From Sulfurimicrobium sp964552675 (GTDB lineage Bacteria; Pseudomonadota; Gammaproteobacteria; Burkholderiales; Sulfuricellaceae): a stretch of DNA of 64,000 nt. The notes below the pieces were generated by a model. It saw only the letters and a list, made by a program, of their open reading frames with translations. It searched no databases and was not told the origin of the DNA. Made by a program: the position numbers and the translations under genes. Below, piece by piece: positions 50,596-60,681 of this stretch. The stretch covers positions 62,001-126,000 of the forward strand of contig CAZKHJ010000005.1 in NCBI GenBank assembly GCA_964552675.1, given 5' to 3'. Within the stretch, counting starts at the first letter, position 1. Each line of letters begins with the position of its first letter.

Positions 50596-52863
50596 CTACT
50601 TGGTGAGTGCCATGAACAGTTCCGGCAGCCGTTCCGGCAGGCGCTGGATGTTGTCCACCACGGTGTACTGCTTGCCGAAAATGTCGCTGACGTATTCGTC
50701 GGCCTTGGGGTCAAGGTTGATGCAGTAGGCGTAAATGCCTTTTGTGTCCAGCTCCTTGACAGCCTGGCGCGCATCTTCGATCAGCACGCGTTCGTCCTTG
50801 GTGTCCACGTCGGAGGGCTGGCCGTCGGTGAGGATCAGCATCAGCTTCTTGTCCGCCTTCTGGGCTTCGAGGTAGTGGGCGGCGTGGCGCATGGCTGCCC
50901 CCATGCGGGTGGAAAAGGCCGCGTCCATGGCTGCCAGGCGTGCTTTCACCTCGTCGTCCCAGTGTTCGCTGTAACCCTTGATGTGCATGTAGCGCACGTC
51001 GTGGCGGGTGTTGGAGTGGAAGCCGCCGATGGCGAAGGGGTCGCCCAGTTTTTCTACCGCCCAGGCCAGCAGGGAAACGGCTTCCTGGGAAAGTTCGAGG
51101 ATGGTCTGGTCAGCACCCGCCACCTTTTCGTTGAGCGATTCGGACAGATCCAGCAGCAGCATCACGGCGATGTCGCGCCCGCTGGTCTTGTGGCTCATGT
51201 TGATGCGCGGATCAGGGCTGGAGCCGCTCTTGAAGTCGATCAGGGAGCGCAGGGCGACGTCCAGATCAAGTTCGCTGCCCTCTTCCTGGTAGCGGATGCG
51301 CACTTTTTCCTGCGGCTTGAGCAGGTCCAGCATTCTTTTGAGCCGTTTGGCCAGGGCGTCGTGCTTGGCCAGCAGCCTGTCGATGTCGCCCGAGTTGCCC
51401 TTGGGATGCAGGGCCTCGTACACGCTCACCCAGTCTGGGCGGAAGGTCTGGCTGAGGTAGTCCCATTCCGGGTAGTGGCGCGGCGGCAGGCCGGTGATTT
51501 CCTCGCCCTTCTCAATCTTGCGCTCGGCATCGAAGGCTTCTTCCTCGTCGCCTTCCTCGATGAATTTCCACATCTGGCGGTTGTCGTCGCGGTAACTGAC
51601 TTCGGTGTCCTTGAAATGGATGTTCGGAAGCTGGTCGCTCTGGCGGCGCGCCTTGGCGCCGAAGGCGATGGCCAGGTCGGCGATTTCCTGGGTGCTGGAT
51701 TCGCCAGCTTGCATGATGGCATGGAAGCGCTGGGCAAATTCGATGATCAGAGGATTACGGTAATTATGGTCCGGGTCGAGAATGGCACGCGACAGCATGG
51801 CAAGACGGTGACGCACGGCGGATTCCCTGTCCGGGTTGCATGCATCTTCTGCCGGGGTAGGATGCAGCCCCAGGAAAATACGTCTCAAGCCGGGGTAACG
51901 CTGCATGGCGAGGTATTCCACGCGGGAGTCTTCGAGAAACTCCACCGCCATGCGCTGGAACGGGCTCATGTTGTCGGCGATGATGGCCGTGGTCCAGCGC
52001 TTGTGGCCCATGATGTGGGCCAGGGTGGCGCGGTAGCGGTCCAGGCCGGAGATGCCATTGACGCCGTCATATACATCCGGCAGACGGATGCCGAGCTTGT
52101 CGTAATAGGGGATGGGCTTGCGCAACTCGTCGAACCCCAGAGAGTAGGGTACCAGGTAATCATGGTGTTCCCACAGAGCGCGCAGGTAGAGGTCAAGCTT
52201 GCGCTCTACGTCGACCATCAGGGTGCCGTGGCGCTCGCGTTGCATGACAGCCTTGCTGTCGGCTGATTGCAGGCTGAAGTAGTCGACCTGCCGTTCGGGA
52301 TGGTTGCCATAGTTGCGGATACCATACTCGACCCAGTTTTTCAGCCCCTGCAGCGGAATCTGGCTGAGCAGGTAGGGCATCTGGGCATAAAGCTCGGGCA
52401 GGCCGGGACTGGGGAAGGTGGTGTGATGGCCGTGAATGGATCCGGTCGTGCGTTCCATGAAATCCAGCGCCAGATCCATGTAATCCTGCATCTGTTCCTG
52501 GGAATGCAGCCTTCTGGCCGTGGCCGCCAGGGTCTGCAGGAAGGGAACGATGGCCTTGCCATTAGGTGATTTGTACATCCTGCGGATGAACGTCATCACT
52601 GCCGGCAGGGCGGATTCCCCGAGTGTCCTGGCGACCGAGGGCCATTCCTCCAGAAACGCCAGCACCGGCTCGACGCCTCGCCCCATGCGGCAGAGAAAGC
52701 CGGCCGCTTCCAGATAGGCGGTGATGCCCTCCTTCGAGAGTACGGACAGGGCTTCTGCCATGCAGTCATCGAAGACGTCCTTGACCTGGGAAAAGCCGCA
52801 ATTGAGCTGTTCGCGGTAGCCCTTCATCAGGGGGTGTTCATACTCTGTCATCACCTCGGCCAC
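50596..52863 (-). CDS. cbbO: RuBisCO activase VWA subunit CbbO
   Basis: 755-residue partner of CbbQ. A long N-terminal helical region is followed by a C-terminal von Willebrand A domain with the MIDAS motif LLLDLSESLNEK (DxSxS) near 572 and LILTDGQPSDVDTK. The CbbO2Q2-type complex remodels inhibited RuBisCO using the VWA domain as adaptor. The length and NorD-like ending suit CbbO, and it is 11 bp after cbbQ. Confidence 0.92.
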   Translation of the reverse strand: MAEVMTEYEHPLMKGYREQLNCGFSQVKDVFDDCMAEALSVLSKEGITAYLEAAGFLCRMGRGVEPVLAFLEEWPSVARTLGESALPAVMTFIRRMYKSPNGKAIVPFLQTLAATARRLHSQEQMQDYMDLALDFMERTTGSIHGHHTTFPSPGLPELYAQMPYLLSQIPLQGLKNWVEYGIRNYGNHPERQVDYFSLQSADSKAVMQRERHGTLMVDVERKLDLYLRALWEHHDYLVPYSLGFDELRKPIPYYDKLGIRLPDVYDGVNGISGLDRYRATLAHIMGHKRWTTAIIADNMSPFQRMAVEFLEDSRVEYLAMQRYPGLRRIFLGLHPTPAEDACNPDRESAVRHRLAMLSRAILDPDHNYRNPLIIEFAQRFHAIMQAGESSTQEIADLAIAFGAKARRQSDQLPNIHFKDTEVSYRDDNRQMWKFIEEGDEEEAFDAERKIEKGEEITGLPPRHYPEWDYLSQTFRPDWVSVYEALHPKGNSGDIDRLLAKHDALAKRLKRMLDLLKPQEKVRIRYQEEGSELDLDVALRSLIDFKSGSSPDPRINMSHKTSGRDIAVMLLLDLSESLNEKVAGADQTILELSQEAVSLLAWAVEKLGDPFAIGGFHSNTRHDVRYMHIKGYSEHWDDEVKARLAAMDAAFSTRMGAAMRHAAHYLEAQKADKKLMLILTDGQPSDVDTKDERVLIEDARQAVKELDTKGIYAYCINLDPKADEYVSDIFGKQYTVVDNIQRLPERLPELFMALTK

Positions 52864-52874
52864 GTTCCGTTTCC

Positions 52875-53678
52875 TCAGGCAAAAGTTGCGTCAATGGCGT
52901 GATCCAGCGTGTCGCGGATGTCGGCATCGTCGGTGATGGGGCGCACCAGAGCCATGCGGCAGGCATCGCGTGCTTCCACGCCGCCCCTGATCAGGGTGGC
53001 GGCGTACACCAGCAGACGGGTGGAAATTCCTTCGTCCAGGCCGTGGCCTTTGAGGTTGCGCGCAGTGGCGCCAATTTTGACCAGTTTGGCGGCGGTGGCT
53101 TCATCCAGACCGGTTTCCCTGGCAACGATGCCGGTTTCCAGCTTGGCGTCAGGATAATCGAAATCAAAGGCAGTGAAGCGTTGCTTGGTAGATTGTTTGA
53201 GATCCTTCATCAGACTCTGGTAGCCAGGGTTGTAGGAAATTACCAGCTGGAAATCAGGATGCGCCTCGATCAGCTCGCCCTTCTTGTCCAGTGGCAGGGT
53301 GCGGCGGTGGTCGGTGAGGGGATGGATCACCACGGTGGTGTCCTGACGGGCTTCCACTATTTCATCCAGATAGCAGATGGCGCCAATGCGGGCAGCGGTA
53401 GTGAGCGGGCCATCGAGCCAGCGGGTGCCGTTGGCGTCGAGCAGGTAGCGCCCGACCAGGTCGGAAGCGGTCATGTCCTCGTTGCAGGCTACGGTGATCA
53501 GCGGCTTGCCGAGCTTCCAGGCCATGTATTCGACGAAACGCGATTTGCCGCAACCGGTGGGGCCCTTGACCATCACCGGCAGGCGGGCGGCATAGGCGGC
53601 TTCGTACAGCGCGACTTCATTGGTCTGCTGCTGATAGAACGGTTCCTTGTGAATCTTGTATTGATCTTTGGCGGTCAT
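52875..53678 (-). CDS. cbbQ: RuBisCO activase MoxR-type AAA+ ATPase CbbQ
   Basis: 267-residue AAA+ protein that drives removal of inhibitory sugar phosphates from RuBisCO. Walker A VKGPTGCGKSRFVEYMAW near 37, Walker B IGAICYLDEIVEARQDT near 96, and sensor and Arg-finger text FQLVISYNPGYQSLMKDLKQ. It lies directly after the cbbM terminator, so expression probably depends on partial read-through. Confidence 0.94.
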   Translation of the reverse strand: MTAKDQYKIHKEPFYQQQTNEVALYEAAYAARLPVMVKGPTGCGKSRFVEYMAWKLGKPLITVACNEDMTASDLVGRYLLDANGTRWLDGPLTTAARIGAICYLDEIVEARQDTTVVIHPLTDHRRTLPLDKKGELIEAHPDFQLVISYNPGYQSLMKDLKQSTKQRFTAFDFDYPDAKLETGIVARETGLDEATAAKLVKIGATARNLKGHGLDEGISTRLLVYAATLIRGGVEARDACRMALVRPITDDADIRDTLDHAIDATFA

Positions 53679-53715
53679 GGCTATATCCGATTAAATAAGT
53701 CGGGTTATCGGAACC

Positions 53716-53740
53716 AAAAAAGCCCCGCCGTAGCGGGGCT
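53716..53740 (-). terminator. Rho-independent terminator between cbbM and cbbQ
   Basis: AGCCCCGC (53721-53728) pairs with GCGGGGCT (53733-53740) across a 4-nt loop and is followed on the minus strand by a run of T (53720-53716). It lies 16 bp beyond the cbbM stop. It may let abundant RuBisCO be made with less activase. Confidence 0.8.
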
Positions 53741-53755
53741 TTCTGGTAAGGCGTC

Positions 53756-55135
53756 TTACTTGTGCACACCCAGCTTTTCACGCCAGCCGGGGAACAGCTT
53801 GTCGGCGTCTTTCGGGAAGGACTCGAAGGCGCGGGCAAACTCTTTGTGCTCCTTGGCGTATTCGATCGGATCGGCACCGGCTTTCCAGCACTCGTAGGAC
53901 TGACGCAGGGAGATCGCGCCAGCAGCCGGGGAGTCGATGTGGCCGTAGGAGCCGCCACCAGCGGTGTTGATCACGTTGCCATGGCCCAGGTTTTCGAAGA
54001 AGCCGGGCAGGCGCAGTGCGTTCATGCCGCCGGAGATGATCGGGGTGGTGGGCTTCATGCCGTACCACTTCTGGAAGTAGACCGGGCCCTGGCACTCGTC
54101 GCGCTCGATCATGTAGGCGATGATCTTGTCGTCGCCTTCGCCTTCCATCTTGCCATAGCCCATGGTGCCGACGTGGATGCCGGAAGCGCCTTGCAGGCGG
54201 CTCATCTTGGCCAGCACGAAGGCGGTGTAACCGCGCTTGGAGCTGGGGGAGGTCACGGCGCCATGGCCGGCACGGTGGTAGTGCAGGTACTGGCCGGGGT
54301 ATTGACGGCGGGCGGTGGTCACCATGCCGGGGCCGCCAACGTAGCCGTCCACCAGGAAGGCCAGCTTGTCGGCGTCAGGGCCGAACACTTCCAGCGCGTA
54401 GTCGGCGCGGGCCGTCATTTCGTAGTGGTCGTCAGCAGTGATGTTCATGGAGAACAGCTTGGCCTGGCCGGTTTCATCCTGGGCGCGCTTCATGGCGTCA
54501 TACACCAGCGGCAGCACTTTCTTCAGCGGGCAGAACACCTGGTTGCCTTGCGGCTCGTCGTTCTTGATGAAGTCGCCACCCAGCCAGAACTGGTAGGCGG
54601 CCTTGGCGAATGGCTCGGGGCGCAGGCCCAGCTTCGGCTTGATGATGGTGCCGGCGATGTAGCCGCCGTTTTCGACCGGACGGCCGAGGATGCGCCACAG
54701 GTTGGTGATGTCGGTGGCGGGGCCGTCGAACATCTGGATGGCGCGCTCCGGCACGTAGAAGTCGATCATCTTGGCGTGTTCGATGTCGCCCATGCCCTGG
54801 TTGTTGCCGATCGCCAGGGTCAGGAAGGAAACCAGCATGAAGCGGCCGTCGGTGACGTTGCGGTCGAACAGCTCCAGCGGGTAGGCGATGCGCATGTCTT
54901 CGTTGGCTTCGTCGATGTAGTACACCAGCGCGTCGACACCCTTGGTGAAGTCGTCAGTGGTGGAAACTTCGACGTTGGTGCCGGTGGAGGATTCGGCGGC
55001 GAAGTGGGCGGCGCCTTCCAGATAGCCGGTGCCGGCCTTGGGTTTCATCTTGTAAGCGACGAGGATGTGTTTGCCGCCTTTGATCAGGTCTTCTTCTTTC
55101 AGGTCCAGATTCGCGTAACGTGCCGATTGATCCAT
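53756..55135 (-). CDS. cbbM: Ribulose bisphosphate carboxylase form II large subunit CbbM
   Basis: 459 residues, the normal size for form II RuBisCO, which works without small subunits. The N-terminus MDQSARYANLDLKEEDLI and the active-site loop GGDFIKNDEPQGNQ, GIHVGTMGYGKMEGE and ISGGMNALRLPGFFENLG are form II signatures. It fixes CO2 onto ribulose-1,5-bisphosphate in the Calvin cycle. A GGAG ribosome site precedes the ATG, and the CbbR half-sites lie between it and divergent cbbR. No cbbL, cbbS or carboxysome genes are in the window. Confidence 0.98.
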   Translation of the reverse strand: MDQSARYANLDLKEEDLIKGGKHILVAYKMKPKAGTGYLEGAAHFAAESSTGTNVEVSTTDDFTKGVDALVYYIDEANEDMRIAYPLELFDRNVTDGRFMLVSFLTLAIGNNQGMGDIEHAKMIDFYVPERAIQMFDGPATDITNLWRILGRPVENGGYIAGTIIKPKLGLRPEPFAKAAYQFWLGGDFIKNDEPQGNQVFCPLKKVLPLVYDAMKRAQDETGQAKLFSMNITADDHYEMTARADYALEVFGPDADKLAFLVDGYVGGPGMVTTARRQYPGQYLHYHRAGHGAVTSPSSKRGYTAFVLAKMSRLQGASGIHVGTMGYGKMEGEGDDKIIAYMIERDECQGPVYFQKWYGMKPTTPIISGGMNALRLPGFFENLGHGNVINTAGGGSYGHIDSPAAGAISLRQSYECWKAGADPIEYAKEHKEFARAFESFPKDADKLFPGWREKLGVHK

Positions 55136-55197
55136 TGCTTATCTCCAAATGGTTATGAATGTATTCCCGAAGGAATGGTTGTGATGCGATGAGGAGT

Positions 55198-55203
55198 ACT
55201 ATA
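55198..55203 (-). promoter_or_regulatory. Candidate -10 element of cbbM
   Basis: On the minus strand TATAGT (55203-55198) has no good -35, as usual for LysR-activated promoters. A start near 55191 would put the TTATGAT half-sites at about -44 to -76. Confidence 0.35.
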
Positions 55204-55234
55204 CGCATCAATTTGTATAAGAAACATTAAATTG

Positions 55235-55267
55235 TTATGATTGTTATCATAATCATTTGCTTATGAT
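55235..55267. promoter_or_regulatory. Probable CbbR operator with three TTATGAT half-sites
   Basis: In the cbbM-cbbR intergenic region TTATGATTGTTATCATAA (55235-55252) is a perfect inverted repeat with 7-bp arms. A third half-site TTATGAT (55261-55267) forms a second inverted pair with the middle copy. Spacing of the LysR type (T-N11-A) and the position between the divergent regulator and target fit CbbR control of both genes. Confidence 0.65.
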
Positions 55268-56191
55268 TTTTTGAAGTCGAACTGTCATGTTACACCTCAC
55301 CCTGCGTCAATTGAAAGTATTCGAAGCCGTGGCGCGCCAGCGCAGTTTTTCGCGTGCAGCGGAGGAGTTGTTCCTGACCCAGCCGGCCGTTTCCATGCAG
55401 GTGAAACAGCTGGAGGAAGGCATTGGCTTGCCCCTGTTTGAACAGATGGGAAAGAAAATTTTCCTCACCGAGGCCGGACAGGAGCTGTTCCATTACAGTC
55501 GCGTCATCGCCGAACAGCTGGAGGAGATGGAAGAGGTGCTGTCGCGCATGAAGGGGCTTGAGCAGGGGCGGCTGAAAATTACCGTGGTGAGTACTGCCAA
55601 CTATTTTGCGCCCCAGCTGTTGGCCAGTTTTTGCCAGCGTCACGCAAAAGTGACCATTAGCCTTGATGTCACGAACCGGGAAATCCTGCTACAGCAGCTG
55701 GCCAATAATGAAACCGATATGGCGATCATGGGCCAGCCGCCGGAAGGCCAGGATTTGACGGCCGAGTCGTTCATGGAAAATCCACTGGTGGTAATTGCCT
55801 CGCCGAACCACGCACTGGCCGGCCAGCACCATATCCCGGTGCAGCGGCTGGCGGGGGAGACCTTCCTGGTGCGCGAGGTCGGCTCGGGCACACGCAGCGC
55901 GATGGAGCGTTTCTTTCAGGAGCATGGCATCGAGCTCCACACCGGCATGGTGATGAGCACCAATGAGGCTATCAAACAGGCAGTGCAGGCGGGAATGGGG
56001 CTGGGAATCGTGTCGTTGCACACCGTGGCGCTGGAGTTGGAAACGCGACGCCTGGCCATTCTGGATGTGGATTCTTTCCCCATCATGCGCCACTGGTTTG
56101 TGGTTCATCGCCAGAACAAGCGGCTTTTGCCGGTGGCGGCGGGGTTCAAGGATTTTCTGTTGAATGAAGCTGCCCAGTTGATGGAAAAAGT

Positions 56192-57589
<1,398 letters not shown>

Positions 57590-57603
57590 GTCGGCGGCTT
57601 GTT

Positions 57604-58656
57604 TCAGTATGCGGTTTCGGTAAGGGGAAGCAGTATCGTAAAACACGTGTGGCCCGGCTGGCTGTCGCACTCGATGGAGCCATGGTGCTGGGCAACGAAC
57701 GTTTGTGCCAGGGTGAGCCCTAGCCCGCTGCCGCCATCGCGTCCGGAAACCAGGGGGTAGAAGATGCTTTCGCGGATGTTTTCCGGGATGCCGGGACCAT
57801 TGTCGATGATCTGTACCATAAGGGCGAGGCGGTAGCGTTTTTTCGCCAGGGTGATCTGTCTTGCCACGCGTGTGCGCAGGGTGATTTCACCCTGGCTCTG
57901 CATTGCTTGCACGGCATTGCGGGCAATATTGAGTACGACCTGGATCAGTTGCTCCTGGTCGGCAGAAATGTCCGGCAGGCTGGTGTCATAATCACGGCGA
58001 ATGATGATGCATTGCGGGTGCTCCGCCAGCAGCAGGCTGCGAACCCGTTCCAGCACTTCGTGAATATTGATGGGGCGGTATTTGGGCAGGCGGTGTGGTG
58101 TGAGCATACGATCCATCAAAGATTGCAGACGATCCGCTTCCTTGATGATGACCTGGGTGTATTCCTTGAGCTCTGGCTTGGATAGTTCAAGTTCCAGCAG
58201 TTGCGCCGCGCCGCGCAGGCCGCCAAGCGGGTTTTTGATTTCGTGGGCAAGGTTACGCAGCAGTTCGCGGTTGGCCTGCTGCTGTAACAGCATGCGCTCT
58301 TCCCGGGCAATCCTGAGCTGTTTGTCGATCTGATGGAACTCCAGCAGCAAGCGGACTGAATCGACTTCCACCGGTGTTATGGTGCAACTGACGGAAAGCT
58401 GATTGTTGCTGGCATTGGAAAGAATCAGCTCATGTTCGGTCACGCTGGTGTTGCTTTTCAGCGCCTGCCCGGTGGCGGCAATCAATGTGGCTGCTGGCCC
58501 CAGAGCCTGTGGCAGGCCAAGCCCACGGATGTGATTCAGGCTGATTTCAAACAGATTCTCGGCGGCGGGATTGGCATAGACAATATGGAAATCCCCATCC
58601 AGCAGGATAGCTGCGGTGGAGAGATGCTCCAGGCCGATGAAGGATGGAAGGGTCAC
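57604..58656 (-). CDS. ntrB: Nitrogen regulation sensor histidine kinase NtrB
   Basis: 350-residue cytoplasmic PAS-HisKA-HATPase kinase, GlnL/NtrB type. The PAS domain (residues about 10-115) starts FIGLEHLSTAAILLDGDFHI. The phosphoacceptor is in NLAHEIKNPLGGLRGAAQLL near 137, and the ATPase domain has VVLNIARNAVQAMQ and SGRDGGSGLGLTLAQ. There is no membrane helix. It controls NtrC under PII protein. Its stop is 14 bp upstream of ntrC, and its start overlaps the DUF4124 gene stop by 4 bp. Confidence 0.94.
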   Translation of the reverse strand: MTLPSFIGLEHLSTAAILLDGDFHIVYANPAAENLFEISLNHIRGLGLPQALGPAATLIAATGQALKSNTSVTEHELILSNASNNQLSVSCTITPVEVDSVRLLLEFHQIDKQLRIAREERMLLQQQANRELLRNLAHEIKNPLGGLRGAAQLLELELSKPELKEYTQVIIKEADRLQSLMDRMLTPHRLPKYRPINIHEVLERVRSLLLAEHPQCIIIRRDYDTSLPDISADQEQLIQVVLNIARNAVQAMQSQGEITLRTRVARQITLAKKRYRLALMVQIIDNGPGIPENIRESIFYPLVSGRDGGSGLGLTLAQTFVAQHHGSIECDSQPGHTCFTILLPLTETAY

Positions 58657-59063
58657 TTAATGTTGGCTAGTTCTTTTTTTAGCGTGACCACATTTTCATC
58701 GTGCAGTTTTATGCCCGTTGTGTCTTTCTTGGCGACTGCCTCGGCCAGTAGTTTTTCCTCTGTCTCAAGTTCTTCTTCGAGGATCTTGCGCCGGGTATCG
58801 TCGCGTTTCTTCTGGGTGTCGCCGTCAACTTTGGGGAAGCCCGGCGGGGACGCCGTGCTGGTTTTGGGGCGGCTGGCCGGTACGGTAGTGAGGGGTTCCA
58901 GGTTCAGCTTGACCGCGCCCTTCATGGGCACGTTGGAATAAGTGACACGGCCTTCTGTGTCGACATGCTTGTATATTTCAGCGTGAACAGCGTTTGCCGT
59001 GCAAGCGGCGATGCCCGCCATCAGGTATAAGTGGGTTGGGATATTGCGTTTAATAAACAGCAT
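58653..59063 (-). CDS. DUF4124 domain-containing exported protein
   Basis: 136 residues. An N-terminal signal (HLYLMAGIAACTANAVHA) is followed by the DUF4124 motif IYKHVDTEGRVTYSNVPMKG and a charged coiled-coil end rich in Lys and Glu (ILEEELETEEKLLAEAVAKK). The ATG at 59063 (MLFIKRNIPTHLYL) places the signal correctly. The function is unknown. Its conserved place before ntrB in Betaproteobacteria suggests only co-transcription. Confidence 0.88.
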   Translation of the reverse strand: MLFIKRNIPTHLYLMAGIAACTANAVHAEIYKHVDTEGRVTYSNVPMKGAVKLNLEPLTTVPASRPKTSTASPPGFPKVDGDTQKKRDDTRRKILEEELETEEKLLAEAVAKKDTTGIKLHDENVVTLKKELANIK

Positions 59064-59092
59064 ATTAGAGGTTGCCAGAAAGGTTTGGGCCC

Positions 59093-59121
59093 AGTGTAGG
59101 CGATGCGATCTGATTTTGCAA
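59093..59121 (-). promoter_or_regulatory. Candidate sigma-70 promoter of DUF4124-ntrB-ntrC
   Basis: On the minus strand TTGCAA (59121-59116) and TACACT (59098-59093) are 17 bp apart, about 30 bp before the ATG at 59063. The region has no -24/-12 motif, so the ntr genes do not appear to use RpoN here. Confidence 0.4.
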
Positions 59122-59146
59122 TGCACTTGACATGCCGCTGCGAGGC

Positions 59147-59566
59147 CTATGCCTGCTCGATAATTTCAAAGTCGTGAGTGATTTCAGCACTTTTTCCCAG
59201 CATGATGGATGCGGAACAGTATTTTTCCGCAGACAGCTTTACGGCGCGCTCCACCTGCTCCGGCTTCAGGCTCCTGCCTGTCACGATGAAATGGATGTGA
59301 ATTCTGGTGAACACTTTTGGGTCGCTGGTTGCGCGCTCTGCTTCGATTTCTGCCACGCAGTCCGTGATCTGCTGGCGGCTTTTCTTCAGGATATGCACTA
59401 CATCAAAAGAAGTGCAGCCGCCCGTGCCGAGCAGTAGCATCTCCATTGGGCGAGGGCCAATATTGCGCCCCCCCATGTCAGGCGGGCCATCCATGACAAC
59501 TGCGTGGCTGCTTTCGGTTTCGCCGATGAAGCTGGCTTCCCCGGCCCATTTGATGCGTGCTTTCAT
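59147..59566 (-). CDS. OsmC family peroxiredoxin-like protein
   Basis: 139 residues from the ATG at 59566 (MKARIKWAGEASFIG). The peroxidatic Cys51 lies in LLLGTGGCTSFDVVHILKK, and the second Cys in AEKYCSASIM, which is the OsmC/YhfA pair for organic-peroxide reduction. The frame is open to 59638, but only this start matches the usual N-terminus. It stands between the ntr genes and the divergent rplM operon. Confidence 0.92.
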   Translation of the reverse strand: MKARIKWAGEASFIGETESSHAVVMDGPPDMGGRNIGPRPMEMLLLGTGGCTSFDVVHILKKSRQQITDCVAEIEAERATSDPKVFTRIHIHFIVTGRSLKPEQVERAVKLSAEKYCSASIMLGKSAEITHDFEIIEQA

Positions 59567-59676
59567 TTGCGAATTCCCTCGATTTGGTTGTGTGCCTGGC
59601 GGGACGGAAAGCGCCAATATTAACAGATTCGAATCCATTCCTTCGCGGGTGCGTCCGAATTGTGCTCTTTATTTGT

Positions 59677-59706
59677 TTGACACGGTGCCGGAACGTGGAA
59701 TAAAAT
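59677..59706 (+). promoter_or_regulatory. Sigma-70 promoter of rplM-rpsI
   Basis: A perfect -35 TTGACA (59677-59682) and a near-perfect -10 TAAAAT (59701-59706) with an 18-bp spacer precede the rplM ATG at 59743, giving a leader of about 30 nt. Confidence 0.65.
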
Positions 59707-59742
59707 GCGCCCCTTTCTCCATTTGAGTAACTGGATTTCTGC

Positions 59743-60171
59743 ATGAAAACTTTTTCTGCAAAACCGCACGAAGTCAAACGTGACTGGTTCGTGGTGGACG
59801 CCACCGATAAAGTTTTGGGTCGTCTGGCCAGCGAGATTGCATCCCGTCTGCGTGGCAAGCACAAGCCTGAGTACACCCCGCACGTGGACACCGGCGATTA
59901 TATCGTGGTCGTGAACGTCGAAAAACTGCGCGTGACTGGCAACAAGGCCGAAGACAAGATGTATCACCGCCATAGCGGATACCCCGGCGGCATTTACAGC
60001 ACCAGCTTCACCAAGATGCAACAGCGCTTTCCTGGCCGTGTGCTGGAAAAAGCGGTCAAGGGCATGCTGCCAAAAGGCCCCCTGGGCTATGCCATGCTGA
60101 AAAAACTCAAGTGCTACAGCGGTCCGGAGCATCAGCATATTGCTCAGCAACCCAAGGCACTGGAAATCTAA
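59743..60171 (+). CDS. rplM: 50S ribosomal protein L13
   Basis: 142 residues, canonical uL13: MKTFSAKPHEVKRDWFVVDA, LGRLASEIASRLRGKHKPEY and VKGMLPKGPLGYAMLKKLKC. It is paired with rpsI 9 bp downstream in the conserved rplM-rpsI operon. Confidence 0.98.
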   Translation: MKTFSAKPHEVKRDWFVVDATDKVLGRLASEIASRLRGKHKPEYTPHVDTGDYIVVVNVEKLRVTGNKAEDKMYHRHSGYPGGIYSTSFTKMQQRFPGRVLEKAVKGMLPKGPLGYAMLKKLKCYSGPEHQHIAQQPKALEI

Positions 60172-60180
60172 GGAATCGCC

Positions 60181-60573
60181 ATGATCGGTAATTACAACTA
60201 TGGTACCGGCCGCCGCAAGAGCTCTGTTGCACGTGTGTTCTTGAAAGCCGGCTCAGGCAATATTGTCGTCAATGACAAACCTGTGGACGTGTTTTTCTCC
60301 CGTGAAACTGGCCGCATGATCGTGCGTCAGCCGCTGGAACTGACCAACAACCTCACCACTTTTGACATCATGGTCAACGTGGCTGGCGGCGGTGAGTCTG
60401 GCCAAGCCGGTGCAGTGCGCCACGGTATCACCCGTGCGCTGATTGACTATGACGCGAATCTCAAGAGCACGCTCTCCAAAGCCGGTCTGGTGACTCGTGA
60501 TGCTCGCGAAGTAGAACGTAAGAAAGTCGGCCTGCGTAAAGCACGTCGCCGTAAGCAGTTCTCCAAGCGCTAA
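60181..60573 (+). CDS. rpsI: 30S ribosomal protein S9
   Basis: 130 residues of uS9: YNYGTGRRKSSVARVFLKAG at the start and the C-terminal RKKVGLRKARRRKQFSKR, which reaches the tRNA in the P site. It ends 17 bp before a rho-independent terminator. Confidence 0.98.
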   Translation: MIGNYNYGTGRRKSSVARVFLKAGSGNIVVNDKPVDVFFSRETGRMIVRQPLELTNNLTTFDIMVNVAGGGESGQAGAVRHGITRALIDYDANLKSTLSKAGLVTRDAREVERKKVGLRKARRRKQFSKR

Positions 60574-60590
60574 TCAGCGCTGGCTCAGAA

Positions 60591-60614
60591 AAGCCGCCTT
60601 CGGGCGGCTTTTTT
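60591..60614 (+). terminator. Rho-independent terminator of rplM-rpsI
   Basis: AAGCCGCC (60591-60598) pairs with GGCGGCTT (60603-60610) around the stable TTCG tetraloop and is followed by four more T. Confidence 0.9.
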
Positions 60615-60623
60615 ATTGTTTGG

Positions 60624-60652
60624 TTGCCTAACTGTGGGCGTCCTTTTATGAT
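60624..60652 (+). promoter_or_regulatory. Candidate sigma-70 promoter of argC
   Basis: TTGCCT (60624-60629) and TATGAT (60647-60652) with a 17-bp spacer. The expected start near 60659 is 23 nt before the argC ATG. No arginine-operator-like repeat is obvious. Confidence 0.5.
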
Positions 60653-60681
60653 TAACGCCTTTCGATAGCAGGGATATTGTA

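Noticed and set aside
50200..52266. Open frame of 688 codons opposite cbbO
   Set aside because: Composition shadow of cbbO: repetitive His/Val/Ala/Gly text and no start signal.
53762..55192. Open frame of 476 codons opposite cbbM
   Set aside because: Antisense shadow of a highly expressed gene with strong codon bias; no domain is visible.
59064..59146. Sigma-54 promoter for the ntrBC operon
   Set aside because: No GG-N10-GC motif of the right kind; a sigma-70-like pair fits better.
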